From Hydrogenophilales bacterium 28-61-23 (lineage in GTDB: Bacteria; Pseudomonadota; Gammaproteobacteria; Burkholderiales; Thiobacillaceae): a stretch of 64,000 nt of DNA. Shown here piece after piece: positions 29,172 through 38,758 of the stretch. The DNA lies in assembly GCA_002281555.1 (NCBI GenBank), contig NCGJ01000001.1, positions 186,001 through 250,000 on the forward strand, in the 5' to 3' direction. The translations under genes were made by a program, and so were the position numbers. Positions within the stretch are counted from its first letter, which is position 1; each line of letters begins with the position of its first letter. Under the pieces are notes generated by a model. That model made no database searches. It saw only the letters and a list, made by a program, of their open reading frames with translations, and was not told the origin of the DNA.

Positions 29172-30002
29172 TCAGCGAGCGATGGTTTGCCAGATACTGC
29201 GCCACTCCTCCACCCAGCAGCACTGGTGATTGAAACCCGGCATGACTTTTACTGCCGGCCGCTGCGAGGACGGAAAGCGCTCGGCGAATGATGTAACCAG
29301 CGATGGTGGAATAACCCGATCCTCATCACCAACAAAATGAAATTGCTGTACGCGGCCTAATCTTTCAGTTTCCTCCGCCGGATTGAGCGAACCATTAAGC
29401 GGCTCGACATGATGATGTTTAGTCCAGGCTCTGTGATCCAGATTGCCGGCCACTGAAATCAGCATCTCGACATCGTCGCGGCGTGCCGCCAACAAGGCGG
29501 CAACCGCCCCGCCGCCCGAATAACCTACTAGCACCAACCGGCTTGCTCCAAAACGCGCCTTGAGTGTATCGATAGCCTGGCTGCTGGCAGCTATCACTTC
29601 CGGGGCAAAGCGTGCCTCCATCCAGTAGCGCTGCGAACAGCCTGTCCGTTCGGCGCCGACATACTGGCAAGGGCGGCCAAGGTAAGCAGCATTGCCCGTG
29701 GGATGCGCCAAGGCCAATTGCAAGGCCAACGGCTCGCGTGGCGTGGGATCGTCAGAAGGGGTCGAGCTACTCACCCAAGAAAAGCCATCCCCTTCGATGT
29801 ATACCGTCAGGAGTAAGGCTTGCCGGATGTTCTGCGGTGCATAGGCCAAGAGATCTAATGGGCCTGTGGGTATCACCTCAGCCCGCCAACCACGCGCGGC
29901 AGTCAGCGTATCGGCATGGGTGCGCCGTTCGATTGGTGTAGGAATGACAGCACAGGCCGAGAGGATGCTTACCACCAACAGGAGAGAGATACGTCTCAGC
30001 AT
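29172..30002 (-). CDS. Alpha/beta-hydrolase lipoprotein
   Basis: This 276-residue exported lipoprotein has a signal ending in lipobox LSAC (Cys17) followed by an alpha/beta-hydrolase domain. The nucleophile is Ser162 in GYSGGG, the acid is likely Asp226 or Asp228 in VGDEDRVIPP, and the base is His259 in PGFNHQCCW. A region with several cysteines (RPCQYVGAERTGCSQ) may form a disulphide. I chose the ATG at 30002 because it makes a compact signal peptide; an upstream frame adds 25 residues with no signal character. Substrate is unknown. It is the only neighbour of the autotransporter gene on the same strand. Confidence 0.8.
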   Translation of the reverse strand: MLRRISLLLVVSILSACAVIPTPIERRTHADTLTAARGWRAEVIPTGPLDLLAYAPQNIRQALLLTVYIEGDGFSWVSSSTPSDDPTPREPLALQLALAHPTGNAAYLGRPCQYVGAERTGCSQRYWMEARFAPEVIAASSQAIDTLKARFGASRLVLVGYSGGGAVAALLAARRDDVEMLISVAGNLDHRAWTKHHHVEPLNGSLNPAEETERLGRVQQFHFVGDEDRVIPPSLVTSFAERFPSSQRPAVKVMPGFNHQCCWVEEWRSIWQTIAR

Positions 30003-30108
30003 GGCTGGATTGTAGCGTTGCAAAAGTCGGCGCTGGCGGGACGGCGCGTGGGGGTTTAGATAACAAAAACCCGACACGCAGCTGGGTAGTTAGAGGAAAC
30101 AGAGCAGA

Positions 30109-32034
30109 CTAAAATGCCCAGCGCAGCTTGACGGAGGCAGTCTGGTTGAGGAAATCTTTGCGGTACTCAGCGTCGTAGTGGGCCAGAACTTCCATGCCAC
30201 TCCGGGTCGCTTTGGCAATACCCAGGCCGGCTCTGAGCAGCCATGGGCTGGGCTCCAGCCCCTTGGTCGTGAATGCGGCACCCGGTGCACCGGCAAAGGT
30301 CGCTGTGATGCTGGCCTGCTTGTTCAGCGCATCGTAACCCGCGCCCAGATTGGCGGTGACGGTCGTGCCTTTATCGATTTCATGGGCAATTTTGCCGTCG
30401 ATGGCGAGGGTCAGTTCATCGCTGCTGTGCCCTTGCACATTCAAGTTGAGCGCGCCGGCACCGGTCTCGGTATAGCCTGCATCCCTGATCCGGGTGTAAT
30501 CGACCCGTAGAGAGGGGGTGAGACGAGTTTGTTCCGAGAGTGTGTAGCGACGACCAACACCTACCCCTGCAGTGGCGGTCAGGCTGGCGTAGTTCGCCTT
30601 GGCCGTGGTGCCCGTTAAGAGAATGGAACGCTGGCCCTCGTTTTTATTCTGGCCGATACCGGCTTGAAAATTGAGTTCGGTGTTGGGATCGAGGCTATGA
30701 CTGCCGTAACCCACCAATTGATAAACATCGACGTAGGCGCTGTTAGGAGCCGTTGTGGCGTTGCCTGCGACATCGGCTTTGGCATAGGCGAAGGAAACGC
30801 CCAGCCGGGTGTCATCGGAAATAGTAGCGTCCGCACCGAAGGCGAGGCCGCCCGTCCTGCTCTTGAAGCCAGAGACACCCTTGCGGTCATTCTGGTCGGC
30901 CCAGGAGCCAAAGGGTTTCATCCAGAACTTCTGGTCGCCATAGAACGTATCGCCCGAGGACAGGCCACGATTTGATTCCTGACGGGTCTGCACTACGCCA
31001 TTGATGTTGTGCAACACCCCGGCAATGACCTGCCCCATTCCGCCGGTCATCAGCGGAAGCGTTTGTGTAACAGCTTTATTGAGGTCTGCCGCTGTAGACA
31101 GTTGCCCCATCGCGGTGATGACGGACGTCATGTCGGCGGTGGCAGTGATCTCGCCATTAGCGATGCGCTCAAGCACGCTGGCAGCACCCACTGCCGGCGT
31201 GTTACTGCTGCCGGTGATTGCCGCGACCAGTGATCGGCGCGAGAACGTCAGGTCCCAGTTGGTGGGCGTGCCCGCATTCGGGCTCAAGGTCCAGTCGAAC
31301 CAGCCAAACTGACCTGTGGTTGAATTCAGATTGCTGGCCGTGAAGCCGCTAAGAACAGTTGCGTACGTTCCCGTGGCAACAACCGAGGTGCCGTAGACGC
31401 CGAAGGTCGTACTTCCGGTTGCCCCGGAACTAGTGAGCTTGCCGTAGGTAGCCGCGCTGTTGATGATGATGTTGTAGTTGCTCGGCAGGGTGCCGGAATA
31501 AGTGACGGCGCCATTGCCATTGCCCGCACCTTGCAAATTGTTGAATGTCTGGATTGCCCCGCCGCTGACGGTGACACCCGCAAACGGTCCCGTAATAGAA
31601 CCCGTGTTGGTCAGCGTAACAATTGTGCCGCCATTGGTAATGACACCGCGCCGGACCCCCGAAGAAATCGTTCCGGCATTGACTAGGCTGGTCAAGGTGC
31701 CGTTAACGGTTACGCCCCATTGCGACGCAGTGGAAATGATGCCGTTGTTGGTCAGGGTTGAGGTAGTTGCGGTCCCCAGGATGGAAACCGGGTCGCCGTT
31801 CCTGCCACCGCCTGCATCGTTTGAAACAGTGACGCCGGCATTAACCGTAACGTTGGCACCGGTATCAAGCGACAGCGGCTTGGCACCTCCTCCAGCACAA
31901 CTCGCACTGATCGTGATCGTTGAAGTAACCGTGGTCCCGCCATTGCACTGGGCGGCCATTGCGTTGCCCCATGACAATAGGCAACAGTATGCGACGAGTG
32001 GAATCAATAAGCGGATGACGGAATTTACAGTCAT
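30109..32034 (-). CDS. Autotransporter (type V secretion) with a short passenger
   Basis: This 641-residue surface protein has a signal peptide (about residues 1-27, ending AMA). Its passenger of about 340 residues is rich in Gly, Thr, Ser and Asn, with repeated N-G-T-I and V-T-N-x-G units that suggest a beta-helix. A C-terminal autotransporter beta-domain follows (about 390-641), beginning near DQKFWMKPFGSWADQNDRKG and ending VKLRWAF with the typical terminal Phe. I chose the ATG at 32034 because it places the signal at the terminus; the frame stays open 123 bases upstream. No protease motif is visible in the passenger, so adhesion is more likely than enzymatic activity. Confidence 0.85.
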   Translation of the reverse strand: MTVNSVIRLLIPLVAYCCLLSWGNAMAAQCNGGTTVTSTITISASCAGGGAKPLSLDTGANVTVNAGVTVSNDAGGGRNGDPVSILGTATTSTLTNNGIISTASQWGVTVNGTLTSLVNAGTISSGVRRGVITNGGTIVTLTNTGSITGPFAGVTVSGGAIQTFNNLQGAGNGNGAVTYSGTLPSNYNIIINSAATYGKLTSSGATGSTTFGVYGTSVVATGTYATVLSGFTASNLNSTTGQFGWFDWTLSPNAGTPTNWDLTFSRRSLVAAITGSSNTPAVGAASVLERIANGEITATADMTSVITAMGQLSTAADLNKAVTQTLPLMTGGMGQVIAGVLHNINGVVQTRQESNRGLSSGDTFYGDQKFWMKPFGSWADQNDRKGVSGFKSRTGGLAFGADATISDDTRLGVSFAYAKADVAGNATTAPNSAYVDVYQLVGYGSHSLDPNTELNFQAGIGQNKNEGQRSILLTGTTAKANYASLTATAGVGVGRRYTLSEQTRLTPSLRVDYTRIRDAGYTETGAGALNLNVQGHSSDELTLAIDGKIAHEIDKGTTVTANLGAGYDALNKQASITATFAGAPGAAFTTKGLEPSPWLLRAGLGIAKATRSGMEVLAHYDAEYRKDFLNQTASVKLRWAF

Positions 32035-32767
32035 AGATGCAATCAAAGAGGCTGGCGTTAGTGTTCGATCCGCACAAGGGGTAATGCGCCTACTGGGCTC
32101 AGTCTGCGGCGGACCCTTCAGTACGCAACCAGTTTGACTGAGCCAGTCTACTATCAAACCCAGCGAAAGCGCTCTCCAGACTCATCGATGTTACGAAGCA
32201 ACTAATAATCAGAATGGCTGCAATGCAGAAAAATTTCGAGCAGCGGGTTGCGGTCGGGCACCTGAATAAAATTCGGCTTGCTGGAAAGGCATGACCACCC
32301 CAGACACCGGACGCATAACATCCACATGTTTCAGGGCCGTCAGTGACCGCTCCCACTGCACTCCTGCCCGTCAGGCTGAAGAGTTGATCACCCTCGGGCC
32401 AATGGCCGCTTCGGAGCGTTGCCCGAAATGAATGGCCGCATTGGAGCAGAAATCCCAGTGGCAGGTCATGGCCGATAACGGTCATGTCATGCTCGGATTG
32501 GGGATGGCTGCTTCGGCCGATTAAGTGGCATCGGCTTGTTTTGGCCTCAAGGTCGGCGATACGCTGAAGACCGGCCACCTGCTGAGAACGGCATCGGCCC
32601 TGGCCAATCCTTCTGCTGCGGTCTGTTGCTGGCGCGGCGAATGGACTAAAGCGTGCCTTTACTTGTAGCCAATATCCATAATTTGGATTGGGACCCGGAC
32701 GAGGCCAGCGCCATCGCCGCCGATCAAACCCAATCACAGCCGGGTTGGCGGCTCTGAGGCCGCCGCC
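32035..32767. repeat. Non-coding region with degenerate repeats
   Basis: I see no supported gene in these 733 bases. AATGGCCGCTTC-like phrases recur at about 32399 and 32433, with more diverged versions at 32478-32520. AGTGACCGCTCCCACTGCAC at 32342-32361 is the inverted counterpart (16 of 20) of 28463-28482 beyond the other side of the hydrolase and autotransporter genes. This looks like decayed repetitive DNA rather than a gene. Confidence 0.45.
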
Positions 32768-33460
32768 CTATCCCAGCCCGGAAACCGCGATCCATTCGAT
32801 CAAGTGATAGCGGTTCGGGCCCAGTTGCCAGATTGCGTACTGTCTGGGCAGGTCGGGCCGGATGCTGGCGCAGTCGTGGTCGTGTATTTCCAGTTCGCCG
32901 CCGCGCCAGAATTGCGCGATGACCTGATCCAACGCTTCCGCCGCCGGACGGGCCAGAGGCGGGAATCGATCCGGTCGGCGCGCGCTTGAAGCCAGGTCGT
33001 GCCAGCTCGCCCAGGCGCGCCCGCGTAGCGCGGCGTCAAGGCCCCGCAGCCAATTTCGGCGTTCCCGGTCTGGCGCCGCGCCCACCAGATGCTGGCCCAA
33101 CAAATTGCAGAACAGAAAAGCCGCATCCGGGTAGCGCCGGATCAGCATTTCAAATCCATGCGTGCCGGCCAGCCAGGCGGAGTCGGCGAATTGGAAACGC
33201 TGGCGCGGAAATCTGCGCCGCAGCAATAGTCGGGCCAGCGGGTCGGGTTCCAGTACGTCGATGCGCTCGAAGCGGGCCAGAAAATCGGCATTCAGCGCAT
33301 AGCCGGCGCTGGGGCCGATCAGCACCAGTCGCGTTGTGTTCGGTTGCCACTCCCGCAGCCAGCGTTCGACGAGCGCATGAAACGGCCGCCACAAGGTGCG
33401 CCGCCAGCGCCGGGCGCGCAGGTGGTAGACCAGGCCGCCGCTCGGGTGCAGCAGCGGCAT
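32768..33460 (-). CDS. Hypothetical protein, possibly a Rossmann-fold methyltransferase relative
   Basis: This 230-residue soluble protein is rich in Arg and Trp. The segment TRLVLIGPSAGYAL followed by ERIDVLEPDPLARLLLRRRF has the spacing of a SAM- or nucleotide-binding Rossmann start, a glycine-rich turn then an acidic residue at the end of the second strand. The usual methyltransferase motif IV is not convincing. The middle has FLFCNLLGQHLVGAAP, which could correspond to a post-strand-4 helix. The ATG overlaps the lon stop codon by one base (TGATG), so it is translated with lon. Function is unknown. Confidence 0.75.
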   Translation of the reverse strand: MPLLHPSGGLVYHLRARRWRRTLWRPFHALVERWLREWQPNTTRLVLIGPSAGYALNADFLARFERIDVLEPDPLARLLLRRRFPRQRFQFADSAWLAGTHGFEMLIRRYPDAAFLFCNLLGQHLVGAAPDRERRNWLRGLDAALRGRAWASWHDLASSARRPDRFPPLARPAAEALDQVIAQFWRGGELEIHDHDCASIRPDLPRQYAIWQLGPNRYHLIEWIAVSGLG

Positions 33461-35883
33461 CAGGCGCCGAAGACGAGTTTCGCGACATCCTTGTAGTGCT
33501 TGACGAAACTGACCGACAAGCCGGCTTTGACGTAGTCCGGCAAGCGGTCGAAATCCGGCTGGTTGGCGTTGGGCAGGATCAGTTCGTGGATGCCGACGCG
33601 CTTGGCGGCGATGACCTTTTCGCGGATGCCGCCGACCGGCAGCACTTGTCCGGTCAGCGTCAGTTCGCCGGTCATCGCCAGCGGGCGGTCAATCTTTTCG
33701 TTGCGCGCCAGCGAGAGCAGCGCGGTGGCCATGGTGATGCCGGCGGATGGGCCGTCCTTCGGCGTCGCGCCCTCAGGCACATGCAGATGCACGAAGGCTT
33801 CGTCGAAAAATTTGGCGTCGGCCTTGTGGTTTTTGAGGTGGCTGGAAATGTAGCTGTAGGCGATTTCGGCCGATTCCTTCATCACTTCGCCCAGCTTGCC
33901 GGTCAGTTTGAAGCCGCGATTCAGCGTGTGGACTTTGGTCGCCTCGATGGTCAGCGTGGCGCCGCCCAGCGCGGTCCAGGCCAGGCCGGTGATGACGCCG
34001 ATTCCCACCATCGGCTTTTCCTGGATGTAGGGCGGTTCGTTGATGTAGTCGGCCAGGTTGTCGGCGGTGACGTGCAGTTTCTCGGCCTCATGGCGGACGA
34101 TCTTGACCACGCCCTTACGCACCACTTTGCCCAGATTCATTTCCAGTTGCCGCACGCCGGCTTCGCGCGCATAGCCATCGACAATGTGGCGCACGGCGGC
34201 CTCGGTAATGGAAACCTGGCCGCGCTTGAGCCCGGCTTTCTTGATCTGCTTGGGCCACAGGTGATGTTTGGCGATGGCCAGCTTTTCCTCCATCAGATAG
34301 CCGGACAGGCGGATGACTTCCATCCGGTCCAGCAGCGGCGCGGGAATGGTGTCGAGCTGGTTGGCGGTGCAGATGAACAGCGTTTTCGACAGGTCAAAAC
34401 GCACGTCCAGATAGTGATCGAGGAATTCGGCGTTCTGTTCCGGGTCGAGCACTTCCAGCAGCGCCGAGGCCGGGTCGCCCTGGTAGCTGGCGCCGATCTT
34501 GTCGACCTCGTCGAGCATGATGATCGGGTTCTGCGATTCGACTTCCTTGATCGCCTGGATGAATTTGCCCGGCATGGCGCCGATGTAGGTGCGGCGGTGG
34601 CCCTTGATCTCGGCTTCGTCGCGCATGCCGCCGACCGAAAAACGGTAGAACTTGCGGCCCAGCGCGCGCGCCACCGAGCGGCCGATGGAGGTTTTGCCGA
34701 CGCCGGGCGGGCCGACCAGCAGCAGGATGGAACCGGCCACTTCGCCCTTCAGCGTGCCGACGGCGAGGAATTCGATGATGCGTTCCTTCACGTCGTCGAG
34801 TCCGTCGTGATCGGCGTCGAGTATCTTGCGGGCGCGCGTCAGATCGAGCTTGTCCTTGGTGAACTTGCCCCAGGGCAGGTTGGTCAGCCAGTCCAGATAA
34901 TTGCGGGTGACGGTGTATTCCGGCGAACCGTGTTCGAGGCCGGACAGCTTGTCCATTTCCTCGCCGATTTTCTTTTCCGCGTGCGGCGGCAGCTTCAGCT
35001 TCTTGATGCGGCCCTGGTAAAGCTCCAGGTCGGCGGTGCGGTCGTCCTTGGCGATGCCGAGCTCTTTCTGGATCGCCTTCAACTGCTCGCGCAGAAAGAA
35101 TTCCCGCTGCTGCTGGGTCATCTTTTCTTCGACTTTTTCCTGGATATGGCTTTGCAGCTTGGCGACTTCCAGTTCTTTCTTGATCAGCAGCAACACCTTC
35201 TGCATGCGTTTGCGCAGGTTCAACGCCTCCAGCACTTCCTGCAGCTTTTCCTTCGGCGCGGTGGTCAGGCTGGCGGCGAAGTCGGCCAGCAAAGCCGGCT
35301 CGTTGGGCGAAAACCGGTTCAGAAAGAACTTCAACTCCTCGCTGTAAAGCGGATTGAGCGGCAGCAAGTCCTTGATCGAATTGATGATCGCCAGCGCATA
35401 GGCCTTGATTTCCTCGCCGCTGGTCGCCTGCCGGGTTTCCGCCGGATATTCGACCCGGGCGTAATACGGCGCCTTGGCGGATAGCCATTCAGCCACTTTG
35501 AAACGGGTAATGCCCTCGGCGATGAACTGAATCTTGCCATCCGAACGCATCGGGTGATGCATGCGCACCAACGTACCGGTGCCGTAGAAATCCTCCGGCC
35601 GCGCGTCGTCGGAGATGTCGCCATGCACCATGACCAGTCCGACCAGATGATGCCCGGCATCGCCGATGCGCTTCACCGTCTCCATCCAGGGCGGCTCGTT
35701 CATGATCAATGGCAGGGTCTGCGCCGGGAAAAACGGCTTCTCGGTCAGCGGCAGGATGTAGATCGTCGCCGGCAAGGTCTGCGCGGGTAAATTGGGGGTC
35801 GTCGTCCCGCTTCCGGGCTCATTCGGCTCGACGATTTCGCCTTCGATCAGCATATCGCTCGTTTCCCCATGTTCATCGTTCAT
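33460..35883 (-). CDS. lon: ATP-dependent protease Lon
   Basis: Lon degrades misfolded and regulatory proteins. The 807-residue protein has the N-terminal substrate-binding LAN domain ([17 protein letters not shown]), the AAA+ module with Walker [10 protein letters not shown] (391-399) and the Walker B segment [11 protein letters not shown]. The C-terminal Ser-Lys protease domain has catalytic Ser713 in KDGPSAG. The partner Lys is expected about 43 residues later, near REKVIAAKR. It is slightly longer than the E. coli enzyme owing to an acidic N-terminus. A heat-shock-like promoter is visible upstream. Confidence 0.97.
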   Translation of the reverse strand: MNDEHGETSDMLIEGEIVEPNEPGSGTTTPNLPAQTLPATIYILPLTEKPFFPAQTLPLIMNEPPWMETVKRIGDAGHHLVGLVMVHGDISDDARPEDFYGTGTLVRMHHPMRSDGKIQFIAEGITRFKVAEWLSAKAPYYARVEYPAETRQATSGEEIKAYALAIINSIKDLLPLNPLYSEELKFFLNRFSPNEPALLADFAASLTTAPKEKLQEVLEALNLRKRMQKVLLLIKKELEVAKLQSHIQEKVEEKMTQQQREFFLREQLKAIQKELGIAKDDRTADLELYQGRIKKLKLPPHAEKKIGEEMDKLSGLEHGSPEYTVTRNYLDWLTNLPWGKFTKDKLDLTRARKILDADHDGLDDVKERIIEFLAVGTLKGEVAGSILLLVGPPGVGKTSIGRSVARALGRKFYRFSVGGMRDEAEIKGHRRTYIGAMPGKFIQAIKEVESQNPIIMLDEVDKIGASYQGDPASALLEVLDPEQNAEFLDHYLDVRFDLSKTLFICTANQLDTIPAPLLDRMEVIRLSGYLMEEKLAIAKHHLWPKQIKKAGLKRGQVSITEAAVRHIVDGYAREAGVRQLEMNLGKVVRKGVVKIVRHEAEKLHVTADNLADYINEPPYIQEKPMVGIGVITGLAWTALGGATLTIEATKVHTLNRGFKLTGKLGEVMKESAEIAYSYISSHLKNHKADAKFFDEAFVHLHVPEGATPKDGPSAGITMATALLSLARNEKIDRPLAMTGELTLTGQVLPVGGIREKVIAAKRVGIHELILPNANQPDFDRLPDYVKAGLSVSFVKHYKDVAKLVFGA

Positions 35884-35913
35884 CGCAATTTTCCGTTAAC
35901 AAGCAGAGTGACT

Positions 35914-35941
35914 TGGTGCGGCCGTAAGTCTGAATTTCAAG
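35914..35941 (-). promoter_or_regulatory. Possible sigma-32 (heat-shock) promoter of lon
   Basis: On the minus strand CTTGAAA (35941-35935) matches the sigma-32 -35 consensus exactly. After 13 bases comes CCGCACCA (35921-35914), a partial match to the -10 consensus CCCCATNT. The position, about 30 bases before the lon start, fits. The -10 is imperfect, so confidence is moderate. Confidence 0.45.
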
Positions 35942-35951
35942 CTAAAGCGTA

Positions 35952-35980
35952 ATGCCACGAAAAATCGTCTTCGTTATACT
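35952..35980 (+). promoter_or_regulatory. Possible sigma-70 promoter of the outer-membrane protein gene
   Basis: TATACT at 35975-35980 is a good -10, with ATGCCA at 35952-35957 as a weak -35 at 17-base spacing. The start codon lies 30 bases further on. Confidence 0.4.
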
Positions 35981-36009
35981 GGAATCCCCCTATTCCGAAG
36001 AGTCCCGCC

Positions 36010-36723
36010 ATGAAACGTGCCCTGCTCCCCGCCCTGTGTTCGGTTCTGTTTACCGGTACGGCTTTTGCCGGCGACCTTGACCAGATCAACGCGCTTGCAC
36101 AAGCTGAATTCAAGAACCTGTCGAAAGACCTGACCGCCGCGCTGAGCTACAAACCGCTGCAACCGGCCGAAGCGATGGGCATTACCGGATTCGACATCGG
36201 CATCGGCCTGGGCGTCACCGAGATGAAGCACAGCGCGGTCTGGGACAAGGCCAGCAGCGGCGGTGATTTCGGCTGGATGCCGGTACCCAAACTGCACGTC
36301 AGCAAAGGGCTGCCGTTCAATATCAATATCGGCGGCTTCTACACGCAAGTGCCCACCACCAACATCAAACTGTGGGGCGCGGAAGTCAGCTATGCCATCC
36401 TGCCCGGCACCACGTTGGTTCCCGCTCTGGCGGTGCGTGGCGCATACACCAAGCTGTCCGGCGTCAACCAACTGGACTTCGACACCAAGAGCATCGACGT
36501 CTCGGTTTCAAAAGGCCTCGCCATGTTCACCCCGTATGTCGGCGTCGGCTACGTCTGGGCGGACAGCACCCCGAACGTGGGCGGACTGGTCTCGGAAAGC
36601 ATCAAGGAATCAAAAATCTTCGCCGGCCTCAACTTCAACATCCTGACCGGCAATCTGGCCTTTGAAGCCGACAAAACCGGCGACAGCATGACTTACAGCG
36701 CCAAAGTGGGCATCCGTTTCTGA
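36010..36723 (+). CDS. Predicted outer-membrane beta-barrel protein
   Basis: This 237-residue exported protein has a signal peptide (residues 1-20, ending AFA). The mature part shows alternating hydrophobic strands (FDIGIGLGVTEMKH, LPFNINIGGFYTQV, LVPALAVRGAYTKL, FTPYVGVGYVWADS) and ends with a strand finishing in Phe (YSAKVGIRF), the usual outer-membrane barrel signature. It has no recognised enzyme or transport motif. A clear terminator follows. The gene stands alone between lon (divergent) and trpS (convergent). Confidence 0.75.
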   Translation: MKRALLPALCSVLFTGTAFAGDLDQINALAQAEFKNLSKDLTAALSYKPLQPAEAMGITGFDIGIGLGVTEMKHSAVWDKASSGGDFGWMPVPKLHVSKGLPFNINIGGFYTQVPTTNIKLWGAEVSYAILPGTTLVPALAVRGAYTKLSGVNQLDFDTKSIDVSVSKGLAMFTPYVGVGYVWADSTPNVGGLVSESIKESKIFAGLNFNILTGNLAFEADKTGDSMTYSAKVGIRF

Positions 36724-36751
36724 TCCGGACTTTTCGCGCTAAGCGGCAACG

Positions 36752-36785
36752 AACAAGGGCGACTGGGTCGCCCTTGTTTATTTAC
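36752..36785 (+). terminator. Rho-independent terminator after the outer-membrane protein gene
   Basis: A 12-bp perfect stem (AACAAGGGCGAC with GTCGCCCTTGTT) and a TGG loop are followed by TATTTA. It is 28 bases after the stop codon and also separates the convergent trpS gene. Confidence 0.88.
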
Positions 36786-36811
36786 CCCGTAACAAGCCCC
36801 GCAACAGTAAC

Positions 36812-38014
36812 TCAGCCGTAACTCAAGCCCATCGCCTCGCGCACATCGCGCATGGTTTCCCGGGCCAGATCGCGGGCTTTTTCGCAACCGTCGTCGATGA
36901 TGTTTTTCACGGTATCCGGCTCTTCGGTGTAGGCGCGGGCGCGTTCCTGAATCGGCGCCAGCTCTTTCAGCACCGCGTCGATCACCGGCTGTTTGCATTC
37001 GATGCAGCCTATGCCGGCGGTGGTGCAGCCTTGCATGACCCAGCCGCGCACATCGTCGCCGCTATAGACCTGATGCAGTTGCCAGACCGGGCATCGGTCC
37101 GGCGACCCGGCATCGGTGCGTCTTACCCGCGCCGGGTCGGTCGGCATGGTGCGTATCTTCTTCGACACCGCATCCGGTTCCTCGCGCAAGGAAATCGTGT
37201 TGTTGTAGGACTTGGACATCTTCTGCCCATCCAGGCCGGGCATCCTGGAAGCCGCGGTCAACAAGGCCTGCGGTTCGGTCAGAATCATCTTGCCGCCGCC
37301 TTCCAGATAGCCGTACAGACGCTCCTTGTCGCCAAGCGACAGGTTCTGCGTTTCGCCCAGCAAGGCGTGCGCCGATTCCAGCGCTTCTTCAACGCCTTCC
37401 TGTTGGTAGCGGGTTCTCAGCTCCTGATACAGCTTGGCTTTTTTACCGCCCAGCTTTTTCACGGCGGCTTCGGCCTTTTCTTCGTAACCCGGCTCTTTTC
37501 CGTACAGATGGTTGAAGCGGCGCGCGATCTCGCGCGAAAACTCGATATGCGGCACCTGGTCTTCGCCGACCGGCACCTGGTTGGCGCGATAGATCAGGAT
37601 GTCCGCGCTTTGCAGCAGTGGGTAACCGAGGAAACCATAGGTGGAGAGATCTTTCTCGGTCAGCTTTTCCTGCTGGTCTTTGTAGGTCGGCACCCGCTCC
37701 AGCCAGCCCAGCGGCGTCATCATCGAAAGCAGCAGATGCAGTTCGGCATGCTCGATGACTTGCGACTGGATGAACAAGGTCGCCTTGGATGGATCGACAC
37801 CCGCGGCCAGCCAGTCGATCACCATTTCCCAGGTCGCCTGCTCGATGCCGAGGGGATTGTCGTAATGCGTGGTCAGCGCGTGCCAGTCGGCGACGAAGAA
37901 CAGGCATTCGTACTCGTGCTGCAATTTGGTCCAGTTCTTGAGGACGCCGTGGTAATGACCCAGATGCAGGCTACCCGTGGGGCGCATGCCGGAGAGAACG
38001 CGGTCTGCATACAT
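36812..38014 (-). CDS. trpS: Tryptophanyl-tRNA synthetase
   Basis: This class I synthetase charges tRNA-Trp. The 400-residue protein has the HIGH-type motif SLHLGH (residues 15-20), the KMSKS loop (DGQKMSKSYNNTISL) and the tryptophan-site region. It is about 65 residues longer than the E. coli enzyme because of a basic insertion (around LGGKKAKLYQELRTRYQQEG) ahead of the KMSKS loop, a form seen in Betaproteobacteria. It follows the M50 protease gene by 12 bases on the same strand. Confidence 0.96.
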   Translation of the reverse strand: MYADRVLSGMRPTGSLHLGHYHGVLKNWTKLQHEYECLFFVADWHALTTHYDNPLGIEQATWEMVIDWLAAGVDPSKATLFIQSQVIEHAELHLLLSMMTPLGWLERVPTYKDQQEKLTEKDLSTYGFLGYPLLQSADILIYRANQVPVGEDQVPHIEFSREIARRFNHLYGKEPGYEEKAEAAVKKLGGKKAKLYQELRTRYQQEGVEEALESAHALLGETQNLSLGDKERLYGYLEGGGKMILTEPQALLTAASRMPGLDGQKMSKSYNNTISLREEPDAVSKKIRTMPTDPARVRRTDAGSPDRCPVWQLHQVYSGDDVRGWVMQGCTTAGIGCIECKQPVIDAVLKELAPIQERARAYTEEPDTVKNIIDDGCEKARDLARETMRDVREAMGLSYG

Positions 38015-38026
38015 GGAGTGATTCCG

Positions 38027-38731
38027 TCAGTTCAAAACAATTTGGATGAGGGCGAGCAATTCGACTGGATTGATCGCGAAAATGAAAGCGGCAAGTTGAA
38101 TCAGCGCCTGAATCAGTGGCCACATGAAAAAACCCAGCAGGCCCATGAACATCAGGCCGAGCAGGATGAACAAGCCGTAGGGTTCGACCCTGGCCAACTG
38201 ATAAGCCATGCGCGCGGGCAACAGACTGACCGCGATGCGGCCGCCATCCAGCGGCGGCAACGGAATCAGATTGAGCGCCATCAAAACCGCGTTGATGAAG
38301 ATACCCGCAGCGCCCATCAAGGCCAGCGGCATCGCGAATGCGGCGCCCGGCATGCTGAAAGCCAGTTTGATCAGCCCCGCCCAGATCAGCGCCATCAACA
38401 GATTGGCGCCCGGACCGGCGGCAGCGACCCACAGCATGTCCTGTTTGGGATGGCGCAAATTAGCAAAGTTGACCGGCACGGGTTTGGCCCAGCCGAACAA
38501 GATGCCCGCGCCACCGGAAAGTTTGCTGATGATCAGGATCGACAGCGGCACGATCAGCGTGCCCATCAAATCGAAATGGCGAATCGGATTCAGGCTGATG
38601 CGACCCAACATTTTCGCGGTGCGATCGCCGAATTGAAACGCAACAAAACCGTGCGCGGCTTCATGCATGGTGATCGCGAACACCACCGGCAATGCGAACA
38701 CGGATATCTTTTGTATTAGATTAAGTTCCAA
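38027..38731 (-). CDS. Site-2 protease family (M50) membrane metallopeptidase
   Basis: This 234-residue membrane protease has the zinc motif HEAAH (residues 23-27) in the first helix and the second motif NLIPLPPLDGGRI in a later helix, both typical of the compact M50/YwhC-type group. Five or six hydrophobic segments are present. It lacks the PDZ domain of RseP. The start codon is TTG, preceded by AAGAG, because no ATG lies before the active-site helix. It is likely cotranscribed with yciO upstream and trpS downstream, an order common in Betaproteobacteria. Substrate is unknown. Confidence 0.88.
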   Translation of the reverse strand: MELNLIQKISVFALPVVFAITMHEAAHGFVAFQFGDRTAKMLGRISLNPIRHFDLMGTLIVPLSILIISKLSGGAGILFGWAKPVPVNFANLRHPKQDMLWVAAAGPGANLLMALIWAGLIKLAFSMPGAAFAMPLALMGAAGIFINAVLMALNLIPLPPLDGGRIAVSLLPARMAYQLARVEPYGLFILLGLMFMGLLGFFMWPLIQALIQLAAFIFAINPVELLALIQIVLN

Positions 38732-38758
38732 TTATTACTCTTTGTTTTATAAAAGTTT

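Noticed and set aside
32986-35484. An 832-codon open frame antisense to lon
   Set aside because: It is opposite the conserved Lon motifs, and its sequence is low-complexity Arg, Gln, Asp and Val.
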